Shown piece by piece: positions 1 to 6,802 of a stretch of 9,340 bases of DNA (position 1 is its first letter; each line of letters begins with the position of its first letter). The notes beneath the pieces are model-generated. The model was given only the letters and a program-made list of their open reading frames with translations, was not told where the DNA came from and did no database searches. The stretch covers positions 1 to 9,340 of the forward strand of contig DATIBT010000045.1 of the NCBI GenBank assembly GCA_035457345.1, written 5' to 3'. The translations under genes were made by a program, and so were the position numbers. The stretch comes from DASTDY01 sp035457345 (GTDB taxonomy: Bacteria; Patescibacteriota; Saccharimonadia; Saccharimonadales; EFPC-124).

Positions 1-383
1 TGATCACCGTAGGTGCCTTCGTAGCCAGCATCATTCAGATAGACAAAAAGGTTCTTGGCGTAATCTGCCGTGGTGGTAGTGCGATTGCGGAAGATTTGAC
101 TGGTCAGCATGTCGGCAACGAGCAGCGTAAAAACGCCGCCAGCCGTGTTAGGGGCAAGGCGACGCACATTGTCGGCAAAGTGCCGGCCATCAATACAAAA
201 GCGGGGCATAAAAGAAGGCGCATCAATATGACGATACAGCGGGCTGTCCGCGTCTTGCAGCTCTTTACTAAAATCAATTACCTGCACGCGTGTAATGACA
301 TGGTCTGCCACGCGTGGCTGCGGTTCGACCTTACCCATGGCGGTCGTGCCTAATGTAGTTGGGGTTGAAGATATATTGGCCAT
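1..383 (-). CDS. Hypothetical protein, 3' end cut by window edge
   Basis: An open frame on the minus strand runs from ATG at 383-381 to the window edge without a stop, giving 127 codons of an incomplete protein. It starts MANISSTPTTLGTTAMGKVE. The first ~20 residues are Ser/Thr/Pro-rich and look disordered; the rest is mixed and soluble, with no signal peptide or membrane segment. A short Thr-rich stretch (RNRTTTTADY) lies near residues 100-110. A GAGG at 398-395 sits 11 bases before the ATG, somewhat far for a ribosome binding site. A promoter-like extended -10 lies upstream. The gene is divergent from the next one to the right. I do not recognise the family and assign no function. That the frame is coding rests on its length, the absence of stops, and its promoter and RBS placement; an opposite-strand frame at 96-353 is shorter and lacks these signals. 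Confidence 0.6.
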   Translation of the reverse strand, partial: MANISSTPTTLGTTAMGKVEPQPRVADHVITRVQVIDFSKELQDADSPLYRHIDAPSFMPRFCIDGRHFADNVRRLAPNTAGGVFTLLVADMLTSQIFRNRTTTTADYAKNLFVYLNDAGYEGTYGD

Positions 384-428
384 AAAAATTTGAGCCTCAA
401 ATAAAAGAGTTACTTAACGGTTAGCTTT

Positions 429-437
429 ATTATCTCA
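429..437 (-). promoter_or_regulatory. Extended -10 promoter for the leftward gene
   Basis: On the minus strand TGA-GATAAT reads from 437 to 429, an extended -10 element with five of six bases of TATAAT. The -35 region at proper distance is poor. Predicted transcription start is near 422, leaving a leader of about 39 bases with GAGG. This is motif matching only. Confidence 0.35.
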
Positions 438-452
438 TAGGCAGTCAAGCTA

Positions 453-461
453 TGGTAGTAT
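453..461 (+). promoter_or_regulatory. Extended -10 promoter for the rightward unknown gene
   Basis: TGG-TAGTAT at 453-461 is an extended -10 element facing right, with no good -35. It overlaps the ATG at 460, so if it is real that ATG is not in the mRNA and translation starts at 475 or 481. It lies back to back with the leftward promoter, so one regulator could control both genes. Confidence 0.35.
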
Positions 462-474
462 GAAGAAAAGGGGT

Positions 475-753
475 ATGGCAGTGAGCAATCAGCGATTAGA
501 AGATCATGAGCTACGCGCCCATGCATTAAAGCTGCTCACCAGCCTGACCCACGGCGACTTATTTAGGTATTTAGATGAACGCAATCACGACGCAGTGCGG
601 CATATCTTTGCGCTCGCAGAACGGCGCTGGCCAGCCGATACAAACCCAGAGGCAAAGGAGTGGTTTGAGTTTGAGCAGATGATAATGTTGGCCATCGTCT
701 ACAAGATTGGCGAACTGAAGGCGGAAGTCGCCTTCAAGAATCAAAATAATTAA
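475..753 (+). CDS. Hypothetical small helical protein (92 aa)
   Basis: This small soluble protein is rich in charged residues, His and Leu and looks almost entirely helical. It has no signal peptide, membrane segment or motif I recognise, and I give no function. Three starts are possible: ATG 460, ATG 475 and GTG 481. I chose 475 because an extended -10 (453-461) overlaps ATG 460 and predicts a transcript beginning near 468. GTG 481 has AAGGGG (468-473) seven bases upstream and is nearly as likely. The stop at 751-753 lies inside the left arm of an inverted repeat that may end this transcript. The gene is divergent from the unknown gene on its left and codirectional with the toxin-antitoxin pair on its right, from which it is separated by a promoter. 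Confidence 0.6.
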   Translation: MAVSNQRLEDHELRAHALKLLTSLTHGDLFRYLDERNHDAVRHIFALAERRWPADTNPEAKEWFEFEQMIMLAIVYKIGELKAEVAFKNQNN

Positions 754-778
754 ACCCATTGTACGCACAAGGTTTAAT
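749..778 (+). repeat. Inverted repeat at the toxin-antitoxin promoter: operator or terminator
   Basis: ATTAAACC (749-756) is matched exactly by GGTTTAAT (771-778). Inside it, TTGT (759-762) pairs with ACAA (767-770) around a 4-base loop, leaving a 2-base bulge (757-758). The repeat covers the stop codon of the upstream gene and the -35 and spacer of the next promoter. It could be an autoregulatory operator for the toxin-antitoxin pair, as is usual for such modules, or a weak terminator. No U-tract follows, which favours an operator. Confidence 0.45.
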
Positions 779-788
779 CTGACATAAT
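759..788 (+). promoter_or_regulatory. Promoter of the toxin-antitoxin pair
   Basis: TTGTAC (759-764) serves as a weak -35. An 18-base spacer leads to an extended -10, TGA-CATAAT (780-788). The predicted transcription start falls about six or seven bases beyond 788, at or next to the A of ATG 795, which would make the mRNA leaderless. No ribosome binding site is visible before 795, which agrees. Confidence 0.5.
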
Positions 789-794
789 ATTGCC

Positions 795-917
795 ATGACA
801 AGCGCGCAGATTAAACAGAAAAAAGTTACACCCAAGCAAAGGGTGTTTATAGAGAAAACTACAAAAAAAGTGATAAAAGACTACGGCAAGACCCTCAAGC
901 TACTCGCTAAAGAATAG
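795..917 (+). CDS. Small basic protein, candidate antitoxin of the Doc-type toxin (40 aa)
   Basis: This 40-codon frame begins MTSAQIKQKKVTPKQR and ends KTLKLLAKE. It is strongly basic (Lys-rich) and predicted to be one or two helices. Its TAG stop at 915-917 is followed by a single base and then the ATG of the Doc-like gene, so the two are almost certainly cotranscribed and coupled. It has its own promoter, and its ATG lies where transcription should begin. In Phd/Doc and many Fic modules the antitoxin gene comes first and its C-terminal helix blocks the toxin's active-site groove; the position here suits that role. I see no ribbon-helix-helix or Phd fold and no (S/T)xxxE(G/N) inhibitory motif, so it would be an unusually short and distinct antitoxin. 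Its function is inference from context. Confidence 0.6.
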   Translation: MTSAQIKQKKVTPKQRVFIEKTTKKVIKDYGKTLKLLAKE

Positions 918-918
918 C

Positions 919-1353
919 ATGGCCATTAAACCATTGAGTGTCGGGGAGGTAGAGTTTATTGCGCATGAGCTAGCATGCAGGTGGTTCGATCAAACCGAAC
1001 CCATTCCTGAATTCTCGACAAGATATCCCGCCAAACTCGAGAGCTGCCTTCAGCAGCCTTTTCTGTCGTTCGCCGGTTTAGACCCGTATCCAACCCTCAT
1101 TGAAAAAGCCGCCATACTTTTTTATTTAGTTACCAAAAATCACCCTTTTTTGAATGGTAATAAACGATTAGCGGTCACAATTATGCTGAACTTCCTAGCA
1201 AAAAATGGCAAATGGATTGATGTTAGCTCTCATAGCCTCTACGAAATTGCAGTTTTAGTCGCCGAATCAAGACCCATAGATAAGGATGATATGGTGCAAG
1301 CTCTCAGCCAATTTCTAGAAAAACACCTTATCAACTTCGAGCCCGAGAGTTAA
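919..1353 (+). CDS. Doc/Fic-fold toxin (death-on-curing family)
   Basis: This 144-residue protein carries the Fic/Doc core motif HPFLNGNKR at residues 75-83, with catalytic His75 followed by the anion-binding GNKR loop. The motif is the Doc variant, ending in NKR, rather than the HxFx(D/E)GNGRxxR of AMP-transferring Fic enzymes. Phage P1 Doc phosphorylates elongation factor Tu and stops translation; the same activity is plausible here but not shown. Position 79, usually Asp or Glu, is Asn. Residues 1-70 supply the N-terminal helices and flap, and residues 84-140 the remaining helices. No (S/T)xxxE(G/N) self-inhibitory motif is present, so control would have to come in trans, most likely from the 40-residue protein one base upstream. 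Its TAA overlaps the stop codon of the oppositely directed epsilon gene. Base composition is AT-richer than the ATP synthase genes, which could indicate acquisition. Confidence 0.85.
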   Translation: MAIKPLSVGEVEFIAHELACRWFDQTEPIPEFSTRYPAKLESCLQQPFLSFAGLDPYPTLIEKAAILFYLVTKNHPFLNGNKRLAVTIMLNFLAKNGKWIDVSSHSLYEIAVLVAESRPIDKDDMVQALSQFLEKHLINFEPES

Positions 1354-1784
1354 ACGCGGCGGCGGCCAGCGCGGTGCTTGTGGATCTCGGCCACACGCAG
1401 GCGCACAGCCTGGCGGTCGATCATCGCCTGGGCTTTGGCCAGGTCGACTGAACTTTTAGCTTCATCGCGCAACTTCTGCGCACGTTCAAGTGCGGCGCGG
1501 GCTTCGTCCTCCACGATTTCATCGGCGCTGTCAGCTTCGTCCACCAAAATGCGGATTGCCTTGCCAGTGATTTCGGCAACGCCACCGTTGCTGGCAAAAA
1601 CTTCCAGGTGCTCGTCGCTGTCGCCTTTGTTGCGGCGGACAGTGACAACCCCTGGCACAACGTTCGTCACCAAAGGCATGTGCTGCTGGTAGACGGCAAT
1701 GGGGCCTTCGGCAGTCGGCAAAATAACCTCGTAGACTTCTGCGGAGAGTTTGGCGCCACTGAGCGTTACGAGTTCTAGTGTCAT
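1350..1784 (-). CDS. atpC: F1Fo ATP synthase subunit epsilon
   Basis: Epsilon belongs to the central rotor stalk of F1; it connects gamma to the c-ring and can hinder ATP hydrolysis through its C-terminal helices. The 144-residue product has the N-terminal beta-sandwich (about residues 1-85), with the family signature around LPTAEGPIAVYQQHMPLVT and the ASNGGVAEI strand. It also has a C-terminal helical hairpin (about 90-140) and ends in a basic tail. The length is usual. Its ATG at 1784-1782 overlaps the beta stop codon by one base (TAATG), so translation is coupled. It is the last gene of the operon. Its stop shares TTAA with the convergent Doc-like gene, so no terminator lies directly after it and transcripts may continue antisense into the toxin gene. 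Confidence 0.95.
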   Translation of the reverse strand: MTLELVTLSGAKLSAEVYEVILPTAEGPIAVYQQHMPLVTNVVPGVVTVRRNKGDSDEHLEVFASNGGVAEITGKAIRILVDEADSADEIVEDEARAALERAQKLRDEAKSSVDLAKAQAMIDRQAVRLRVAEIHKHRAGRRRV

Positions 1785-3166
1785 TACTTGAGGTCCTTGG
1801 TGCCGCCCTTCAAGAAGAAGGCGCTTTCTGGCTTGTCGTCGTGTTTGCCTTCCAAGATTTCACGGAAGCTGGTGATGGTTTCAGCAAGCGGCACGTACTG
1901 GCCAGGAATCTGCGTGTAAGCTTCGGCCACGAAGAATGGCTGGCTAAAGAAGCGCTGGATGCGGCGGGCGCGGGCAACAGTCTTCTTGTCTTCGTCGCTG
2001 AGTTCTTCCATGCCAAGGATGGCGATGATGTCCTGCAAGTCCTTGTAGCGCTGCAATACACGCTGCACTTCGCGGGCAATGTTGTAGTGCTCTTCGCCAA
2101 CAACCTGTGGGTCGAGGATGGTAGAGGTAGAGCTGAGTGGGTCGACGGCAGGGTAAATACCAATTTCAGTCAGCGCACGGTTCAGCTCGATAGTGCTGTC
2201 CAAGTGGGCGAAGGTAGTGGCAGGCGCTGGGTCAGTGAAGTCGTCAGCTGGGACGTAGACGGCCTGGATTGAGGTGATCGAGCCCTTCTTGGTTGAGGTA
2301 ATGCGCTCCTGGAGAGCACCCATTTCCTGCTGCAAGTTTGGCTGATAACCCACGGCGCTTGGCAGGCGGCCGAGCAGGGCGGATACCTCTGAGCCAGCCT
2401 GGGTAAAGCGGAAGATGTTGTCGATGAACAGCAGGGTGTCTTTGCCTTGGTCGCGGAAACCTTCAGCAATAGTTAGACCAGTCAGACCAACGCGCAGACG
2501 AGCCCCTGGTGGCTCGTTCATCTGGCCGAACACCAATGCGGTGTTCTTGATAACGCCAGACTCAGTCATCTCAGCGTGCAAGTCGTTGCCTTCACGGGTA
2601 CGCTCACCAACGCCAGCGAACACAGAGTAACCACTGTGGAACTTGGCAATGTTGTTGATGAGTTCCTGGATGATAACGGTCTTGCCCACGCCTGCACCAC
2701 CGAACAAGCCGACCTTACCACCTTTGGTGATAGGACAGATCAAGTCGATGACTTTAATGCCGGTTTCAAGCACTTCGCTCTTACCAGATTGGTCTGTGAA
2801 AGCTGGCGGTGCTTTGTGGATTGGGGCAACGGTAGTGCCTTTGAATGTTGCGCCGTCAATCGGCTGACCGGTCACGTTAAACATGCGACCCAAGGTGTCA
2901 TCGCCAACAGGCACGCTAATAGCGGCGCCAGTGTCCGTAACTTCTGCGCCACGGGTGACGCCGTCGGTGGTACTCAAGGCAACCGCGCGAACGGTCGTTT
3001 CGCTTAAGTGCTGGGCGACCTCAAGCACGATTTCGCGGTCGTCTTGCTTGACCGTCAGCGCGTTGTTAATAGCAGGCAGCTCGCCTTTGGCGAACTCAAC
3101 GTCTACAACCACACCCACGACCTGCGCAATACTGCCAGTCCCCGTACGAGTTGTTGTGTTACTCAT
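1784..3166 (-). CDS. atpD: F1Fo ATP synthase subunit beta, catalytic
   Basis: Beta carries the catalytic nucleotide sites of the F1 head and makes ATP from ADP and phosphate as gamma turns. The 460-residue protein is full length. It shows the N-terminal barrel (about 10-85), the Walker A loop GGAGVGKT at 156-163, the catalytic glutamate in GERTREGND (Glu188), the Walker B strand LLFIDN (Asp249) and the GYQPNL region near 273-278. The C-terminal domain has a DELSEED-type lever, MEELSDED, at 386-393. All expected catalytic residues that I can locate are present. AAGGAGA at 3180-3174 is a strong ribosome binding site seven bases before the ATG. The gene lies 20 bases after gamma and overlaps epsilon by one base. 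Confidence 0.98.
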   Translation of the reverse strand: MSNTTTRTGTGSIAQVVGVVVDVEFAKGELPAINNALTVKQDDREIVLEVAQHLSETTVRAVALSTTDGVTRGAEVTDTGAAISVPVGDDTLGRMFNVTGQPIDGATFKGTTVAPIHKAPPAFTDQSGKSEVLETGIKVIDLICPITKGGKVGLFGGAGVGKTVIIQELINNIAKFHSGYSVFAGVGERTREGNDLHAEMTESGVIKNTALVFGQMNEPPGARLRVGLTGLTIAEGFRDQGKDTLLFIDNIFRFTQAGSEVSALLGRLPSAVGYQPNLQQEMGALQERITSTKKGSITSIQAVYVPADDFTDPAPATTFAHLDSTIELNRALTEIGIYPAVDPLSSTSTILDPQVVGEEHYNIAREVQRVLQRYKDLQDIIAILGMEELSDEDKKTVARARRIQRFFSQPFFVAEAYTQIPGQYVPLAETITSFREILEGKHDDKPESAFFLKGGTKDLK

Positions 3167-3186
3167 TAGTTTATCTCCTTCATAGT

Positions 3187-4056
3187 CTAGTCTTTCAAAG
3201 CCTCAGCGCCACCGGTGATCTCGGCGAGCTCTTGGGTAATCTTGCCTTGGCGGGCGTTGTTGTATTCCAGGGTGTAATCCTCAACCAGTTCGTTTGCGTT
3301 GTCGGTGGCGTTTTTCATGGCCACCATGCGCATTGACTGTTCCGAGGCGACCGATTCAAGTACATCTTGCCATAACTGCGCCTCGAGCAAACGGCGAGTG
3401 GTACTCTCGAGCACTTCCTCTACCGACGGCTCGAAACTTGCGAGCTTCAGGTCCGCCGGTACTTCGGTAGTCGTAAACCCAGCGGGCAGTAAAGTGTGCA
3501 GCTTTGGCTCTTGGCGAATGGTCGAATAGTAGTGAGTGTAAATAACGTCTACGGCATCGATCTTTTCTTCCACAAACAAATCAATGGCAGTGCGCATAAT
3601 GGGCGCGAGGTCATTTACGTGCAGATCTGTCGGCAAATTTTTGTACACACCCACAACCTCAGTTTCCTTAATACGAGCCACAAACTGGGCAGCTTTTTGG
3701 CCCACACAAATGGTGTACGTCTTTACCTTTGCCGCCTGGTCCTTTTTGAGCTCGCCAACATAGGCGCGCAAAATATTGCTGTTATAGGCGCCGGCCAAAC
3801 CACGGTCACTCGTAACGACCACCAACAGACGGGCTTTGACCTCTCGGCGCACAAACAATTGCGACGCTTCAATCTCGGTAATTTGTGCTAAACGGGTAAG
3901 TAGGGCACTCGCCATCTCGCCGTAGGGGCGGCTCCTCTGGGCAGCTTCCTGAGCTTTGCGCATGCGGCTAGCGGCCACCAATTGCATAGCCTTGGTAATC
4001 TGGCGAGTACTTTTGATGGAGCCTATGCGGCGCTTGATGGTAATTGTGTTAGCCAC
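3187..4056 (-). CDS. atpG: F1Fo ATP synthase subunit gamma
   Basis: Gamma is the asymmetric rotor shaft inside the alpha3-beta3 ring. The 289-residue protein has the conserved N-terminal helix (KRRIGSIKSTRQITKAMQLV, then AASRMRKAQ) and the conserved C-terminal helix containing MRMVAMKNATDNANEL, which together form the coiled-coil shaft. The middle Rossmann-like domain lies between them. The start codon is GTG (4056-4054) and overlaps the alpha stop as TAGTG. GAGG (4067-4064), seven bases upstream within the end of alpha, is its ribosome binding site, so gamma is translationally coupled to alpha. Length is normal and no features are missing. Confidence 0.97.
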   Translation of the reverse strand: MANTITIKRRIGSIKSTRQITKAMQLVAASRMRKAQEAAQRSRPYGEMASALLTRLAQITEIEASQLFVRREVKARLLVVVTSDRGLAGAYNSNILRAYVGELKKDQAAKVKTYTICVGQKAAQFVARIKETEVVGVYKNLPTDLHVNDLAPIMRTAIDLFVEEKIDAVDVIYTHYYSTIRQEPKLHTLLPAGFTTTEVPADLKLASFEPSVEEVLESTTRRLLEAQLWQDVLESVASEQSMRMVAMKNATDNANELVEDYTLEYNNARQGKITQELAEITGGAEALKD

Positions 4057-5582
4057 TACTTAACCTCGTAGCCCTGGGATATTTTTTGGGCGGTGGTCAT
4101 GATGAGCTTTTTGAGCTCATCGCTCGGTTTGTCGCCCTTGCTCAGCTCTTGCATCTGCTTTTTGTGATCGGCCCATAGTTCGGCAATTAAGGCGTGTGTC
4201 ACGTCTTGAAGCTTCTCAACAGGAACAGTGTCGAATACGCCTTCGGTGGCAGGCAACAAAATCGCCACTTCTTCCCACACGCTCAGCGGGCTGTATTGAG
4301 GCTGCTTAAGAAGTTCTGTCAAACGGACGCCACGGTTCAGGCGCTTCTTGGTTTCTTCGTCCAGGTCAGTTGCAAACTGGGTGAACGCTGCAAGCTCGCG
4401 GTACTGGGCGAGATCAAGCTTAAGGCCACCGCTCACGCTCTTCACAGCCTTCGTCTGGGCGTTACCACCCACACGTGACACAGACAGACCAACAGAAATG
4501 GCCGGGCGAATACCCTGGTAGAACAGGTTAGTTTCAAGGAAAATCTGACCGTCGGTGATTGAAATGACGTTAGTCGGAATGTAGGCGCTAATGTCACCCG
4601 CCTGCGTTTCAATGATCGGCAGGGCGGTCAATGAGCCCGCACCAAGTTTGTCGTTCAGTTTAGCGGCACGCTCCAGAAGGCGAGAGTGCAGGTAGAACAC
4701 GTCACCAGGGTAAGCTTCGCGACCTGGTGGGCGGCGGAGCAGCAATGACATCTGACGGTATGCGGCAGCGTGCTTAGACAAGTCATCGTAGATGATCAAC
4801 GCGTGCTGTTTGTTGTCGCGGAAGTACTCGGCCATGGCCGTACCGGCGTATGGTGCCAGGTAGAGCAGGGAAGCCGGATCGGCAGGGCTGGTGGCGACGA
4901 CGATCGTCTGATCCATGACGCCTTCTTCTTTCAGGCGCTCAACCAGGCGACTGACCTTGCTGAGCTTCTGACCAACGGCGACGTAGATGTTAACAACGCC
5001 GGTCTTCTGGCGACCCTGGTTCAACATGATATCGACCGCAATGGCAGTCTTACCAGTCTGGCGGTCACCAATGATCAGCTCACGCTGGCCGCGGCCGATC
5101 GGCACCAGGGTGTCGATGGCGACAATGCCAGTAGCGAGGGGTTCGTGGACCGACTTGCGGTCAACAACGCCAGGCGCATTGCGCTCAACCAGGCCACGTT
5201 CTTTGGTCTTGATCTCACCCTGGCCATCAAGCGGACGGCCGAGCGGGTCAACAACACGGCCGAGCAGCTCTGGGCCAACAGGCACCGTCAAAACGCTACC
5301 GCTCAGCTTGACGCGCGCGCCAGCTTTTACATCGGCGTCATCGCCCAGCAGCACGGCGCCGATTTCGTCTTCCATTAAGTTTAGGGCGAAGGCGTCAACG
5401 GTCTTGCCGTTCATGCCTTCAATTTGCAGCACCTCGTTGAAACCGGCGTTTGTGAGGCCATAAATCCAGGCCACACCGTCACCAACACGGGTGACAATGC
5501 CGACGTCTTCGAGACCCTGCTCGCTCTGCAGCTGGTCAATCGCAGCCTTGAGCTCGTTCGAGAGTTCTTTTACTGATATCAT
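4056..5582 (-). CDS. atpA: F1Fo ATP synthase subunit alpha
   Basis: Alpha holds the non-catalytic nucleotide sites of F1 and gives the arginine finger to the beta catalytic site. The 508-residue protein is full length. It has the N-terminal delta-binding helix and barrel (1-95), the Walker A loop GDRQTGKT at 172-179, a Walker B region ALIIYDDLSKHA at 261-272 and the arginine finger in GLSVSRVGG (Arg370). The C-terminal helical domain follows to the end. GGAGGA, just inside the end of delta, is the ribosome binding site. Start ATG (5582-5580) overlaps the delta stop in an ATGA arrangement, so translation is coupled. Confidence 0.98.
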   Translation of the reverse strand: MISVKELSNELKAAIDQLQSEQGLEDVGIVTRVGDGVAWIYGLTNAGFNEVLQIEGMNGKTVDAFALNLMEDEIGAVLLGDDADVKAGARVKLSGSVLTVPVGPELLGRVVDPLGRPLDGQGEIKTKERGLVERNAPGVVDRKSVHEPLATGIVAIDTLVPIGRGQRELIIGDRQTGKTAIAVDIMLNQGRQKTGVVNIYVAVGQKLSKVSRLVERLKEEGVMDQTIVVATSPADPASLLYLAPYAGTAMAEYFRDNKQHALIIYDDLSKHAAAYRQMSLLLRRPPGREAYPGDVFYLHSRLLERAAKLNDKLGAGSLTALPIIETQAGDISAYIPTNVISITDGQIFLETNLFYQGIRPAISVGLSVSRVGGNAQTKAVKSVSGGLKLDLAQYRELAAFTQFATDLDEETKKRLNRGVRLTELLKQPQYSPLSVWEEVAILLPATEGVFDTVPVEKLQDVTHALIAELWADHKKQMQELSKGDKPSDELKKLIMTTAQKISQGYEVK

Positions 5583-5977
5583 TTAATTCCTCCGGCAATC
5601 AGATTTAGCTTGCGCCGTACACTGGCGTCGATTTCTTGGCGTGGCGTGCGCAGCACAATGCCGCCAAGCAGGTCAGGGTTTTGCTGAGTAGACAGGTCAA
5701 TGGTGGTCGCGCCGGTCGCGTCGCGCAACAGCGCTACGATGGCGTCTTTGGTCGCCTGGCTTGGCTCGAAGACGTAGTCAACTTCGACGCTCAGTTGTTT
5801 CTGCTGCAGGTACAGCTCGTCGGCAATATCCTGCATCAGCAGGTCGAGTTGGCCTTTCTGTTTGTTTGCAATCAAGTGAGCGGCCAATTGCTTGACCACA
5901 TCGGCGCGGCGCTCAGGCTGCGCGCTTAACATGCGCACGACTTCGCGAGCCAAACGGCGGCGGGCAAGCCTAGCCAT
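5579..5977 (-). CDS. atpH: F1Fo ATP synthase subunit delta, short form
   Basis: Delta joins the top of F1 to the peripheral b stalk. The product is only 132 residues, against about 175-180 for typical bacterial delta. The C-terminal region is recognisable, with DLLGGIVLRTPRQEIDASVRR near 101-121 matching the family's GG-(I/V)-x-x-R and D-x-S-(V/I)-R pattern. The N-terminal six-helix domain that binds alpha is reduced to about 80 residues and is hard to align. No frameshift is needed to explain this, because the ATG at 5977-5975 is preceded by AAGGAGC and lies inside the end of the b gene (8-base overlap). The short form therefore looks native. Its place between b and alpha is the standard one and supports the assignment. 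Confidence 0.88.
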   Translation of the reverse strand: MARLARRRLAREVVRMLSAQPERRADVVKQLAAHLIANKQKGQLDLLMQDIADELYLQQKQLSVEVDYVFEPSQATKDAIVALLRDATGATTIDLSTQQNPDLLGGIVLRTPRQEIDASVRRKLNLIAGGIK

Positions 5978-6551
5978 TCATTTGCTCCTTAGCGTTTTTG
6001 AGCGCTTTACTAATGAGCTGCTCGTCTTTAGTGGCGTCCAGCTTCTCACCAATGACCGTTTCAGTCGCCAGGGCAATCAGCTTGGCGGTGTCTCGCTTGA
6101 GGGCTTCACGGGCTTTGCTGAGCTCAACTTCCATTTGGGACTTGGCTTCAACCACAATGTGGTCGGCTTTGCGGCTGGCTTTTGCTTCGGCGTCGGCGAT
6201 CAGCTGGTTTGCTTCTTTGCGGCTGGCGGCCACGACTTCGTCTGCCTGCGCGCGGGCGTCAGCAATCATCTTGGCGATGTCTTTTTCAGCGCTTTCCAAC
6301 TTCTTGGCAGTTTCAGCGGCCTGCTCCAGGCTTGTCTCCACGGCAGTACGGCGGTCATCCAGCGTCTTAACTAAACGGCTGTAGACAAACTTGCGCAAAA
6401 TCAGCAGCACAATCACAAACGTGATCAACTGGAACAGAAACGCTTGCCAGTTCAGGCCAAGCGCAGCAATGCCGCCCGCTTGTTCAGTAGTTGCGGCAGC
6501 GTGTTCGAGCGTTGCATCATCTTGAGCCAGGTAGGTTAATGCTTCTAGCAC
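5970..6551 (-). CDS. atpF: F1Fo ATP synthase subunit b
   Basis: Subunit b forms the peripheral stator stalk that holds F1 against the turning rotor. The 193-residue protein has one membrane helix at about residues 35-55 (WQAFLFQLITFVIVLLIL), then a long charged, Ala/Glu/Lys-rich coiled coil at about 60-165 and a C-terminal part that binds delta. About 34 residues precede the membrane helix, longer than in E. coli b. This could be a periplasmic extension or a sign that the start is further in. The annotated start is GTG (6551-6549) with AGGAG at 6562-6558, six bases upstream and overlapping the stop codon of c, which supports it. There is a single b gene, so the stalk should be a homodimer. 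Confidence 0.94.
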   Translation of the reverse strand: MLEALTYLAQDDATLEHAAATTEQAGGIAALGLNWQAFLFQLITFVIVLLILRKFVYSRLVKTLDDRRTAVETSLEQAAETAKKLESAEKDIAKMIADARAQADEVVAASRKEANQLIADAEAKASRKADHIVVEAKSQMEVELSKAREALKRDTAKLIALATETVIGEKLDATKDEQLISKALKNAKEQMNG

Positions 6552-6560
6552 AGACTACTC

Positions 6561-6776
6561 CTAGCTGGTGGTGAATACAATCAACAGTACGAAGGCCAAA
6601 ACGGCGTCGACCAGACCAGCCATAATGAAGGCGGTTGAGAGCACCTTGCCCTGTACTTCTGGGTTACGGCCCACAGCTTTAACAGCCGAGGCACCAATGA
6701 GAGCAACACCAAGGGCTGGGCCCAAGGCGCCAACTGCAATTGTGATACCTTTGATCAAATTAGGATCAACTTCCAT
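6561..6776 (-). CDS. atpE: F1Fo ATP synthase subunit c (proton-type ring)
   Basis: Subunit c forms the membrane ring that turns as ions cross. The 71-residue protein has two hydrophobic helices, with the glycine-rich packing motif GALGPALGVALIG in helix 1 and the polar loop RNPE (37-40). The ion-binding carboxylate is Asp57 in AGLVDAV of helix 2. The glutamine in helix 1 and the Ser/Thr next to the carboxylate that mark sodium-binding rings are absent (Val24 and Ala58 stand at those places), so protons are the likely coupling ion. AAGGAG at 6793-6788 is its ribosome binding site, 11 bases before the ATG. It follows the a gene by 26 bases. Confidence 0.96.
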   Translation of the reverse strand: MEVDPNLIKGITIAVGALGPALGVALIGASAVKAVGRNPEVQGKVLSTAFIMAGLVDAVLAFVLLIVFTTS

Positions 6777-6802
6777 TTACGTTATATCTCCTTATTATTT
6801 TC

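Noticed and set aside
96..353. 85-codon plus-strand frame
   Set aside because: It is antisense to the longer open minus-strand frame at 1-383, has no promoter or ribosome binding site, and its translation is low in complexity and Arg-rich.
1778..6374. Many long plus-strand frames opposite the ATP synthase genes
   Set aside because: They mirror well-identified conserved subunits; long antisense frames are expected there from codon bias.
6561..6776. Sodium-coupled c-ring
   Set aside because: The helix 1 Gln and the Ser/Thr beside the carboxylate needed for sodium binding are missing.
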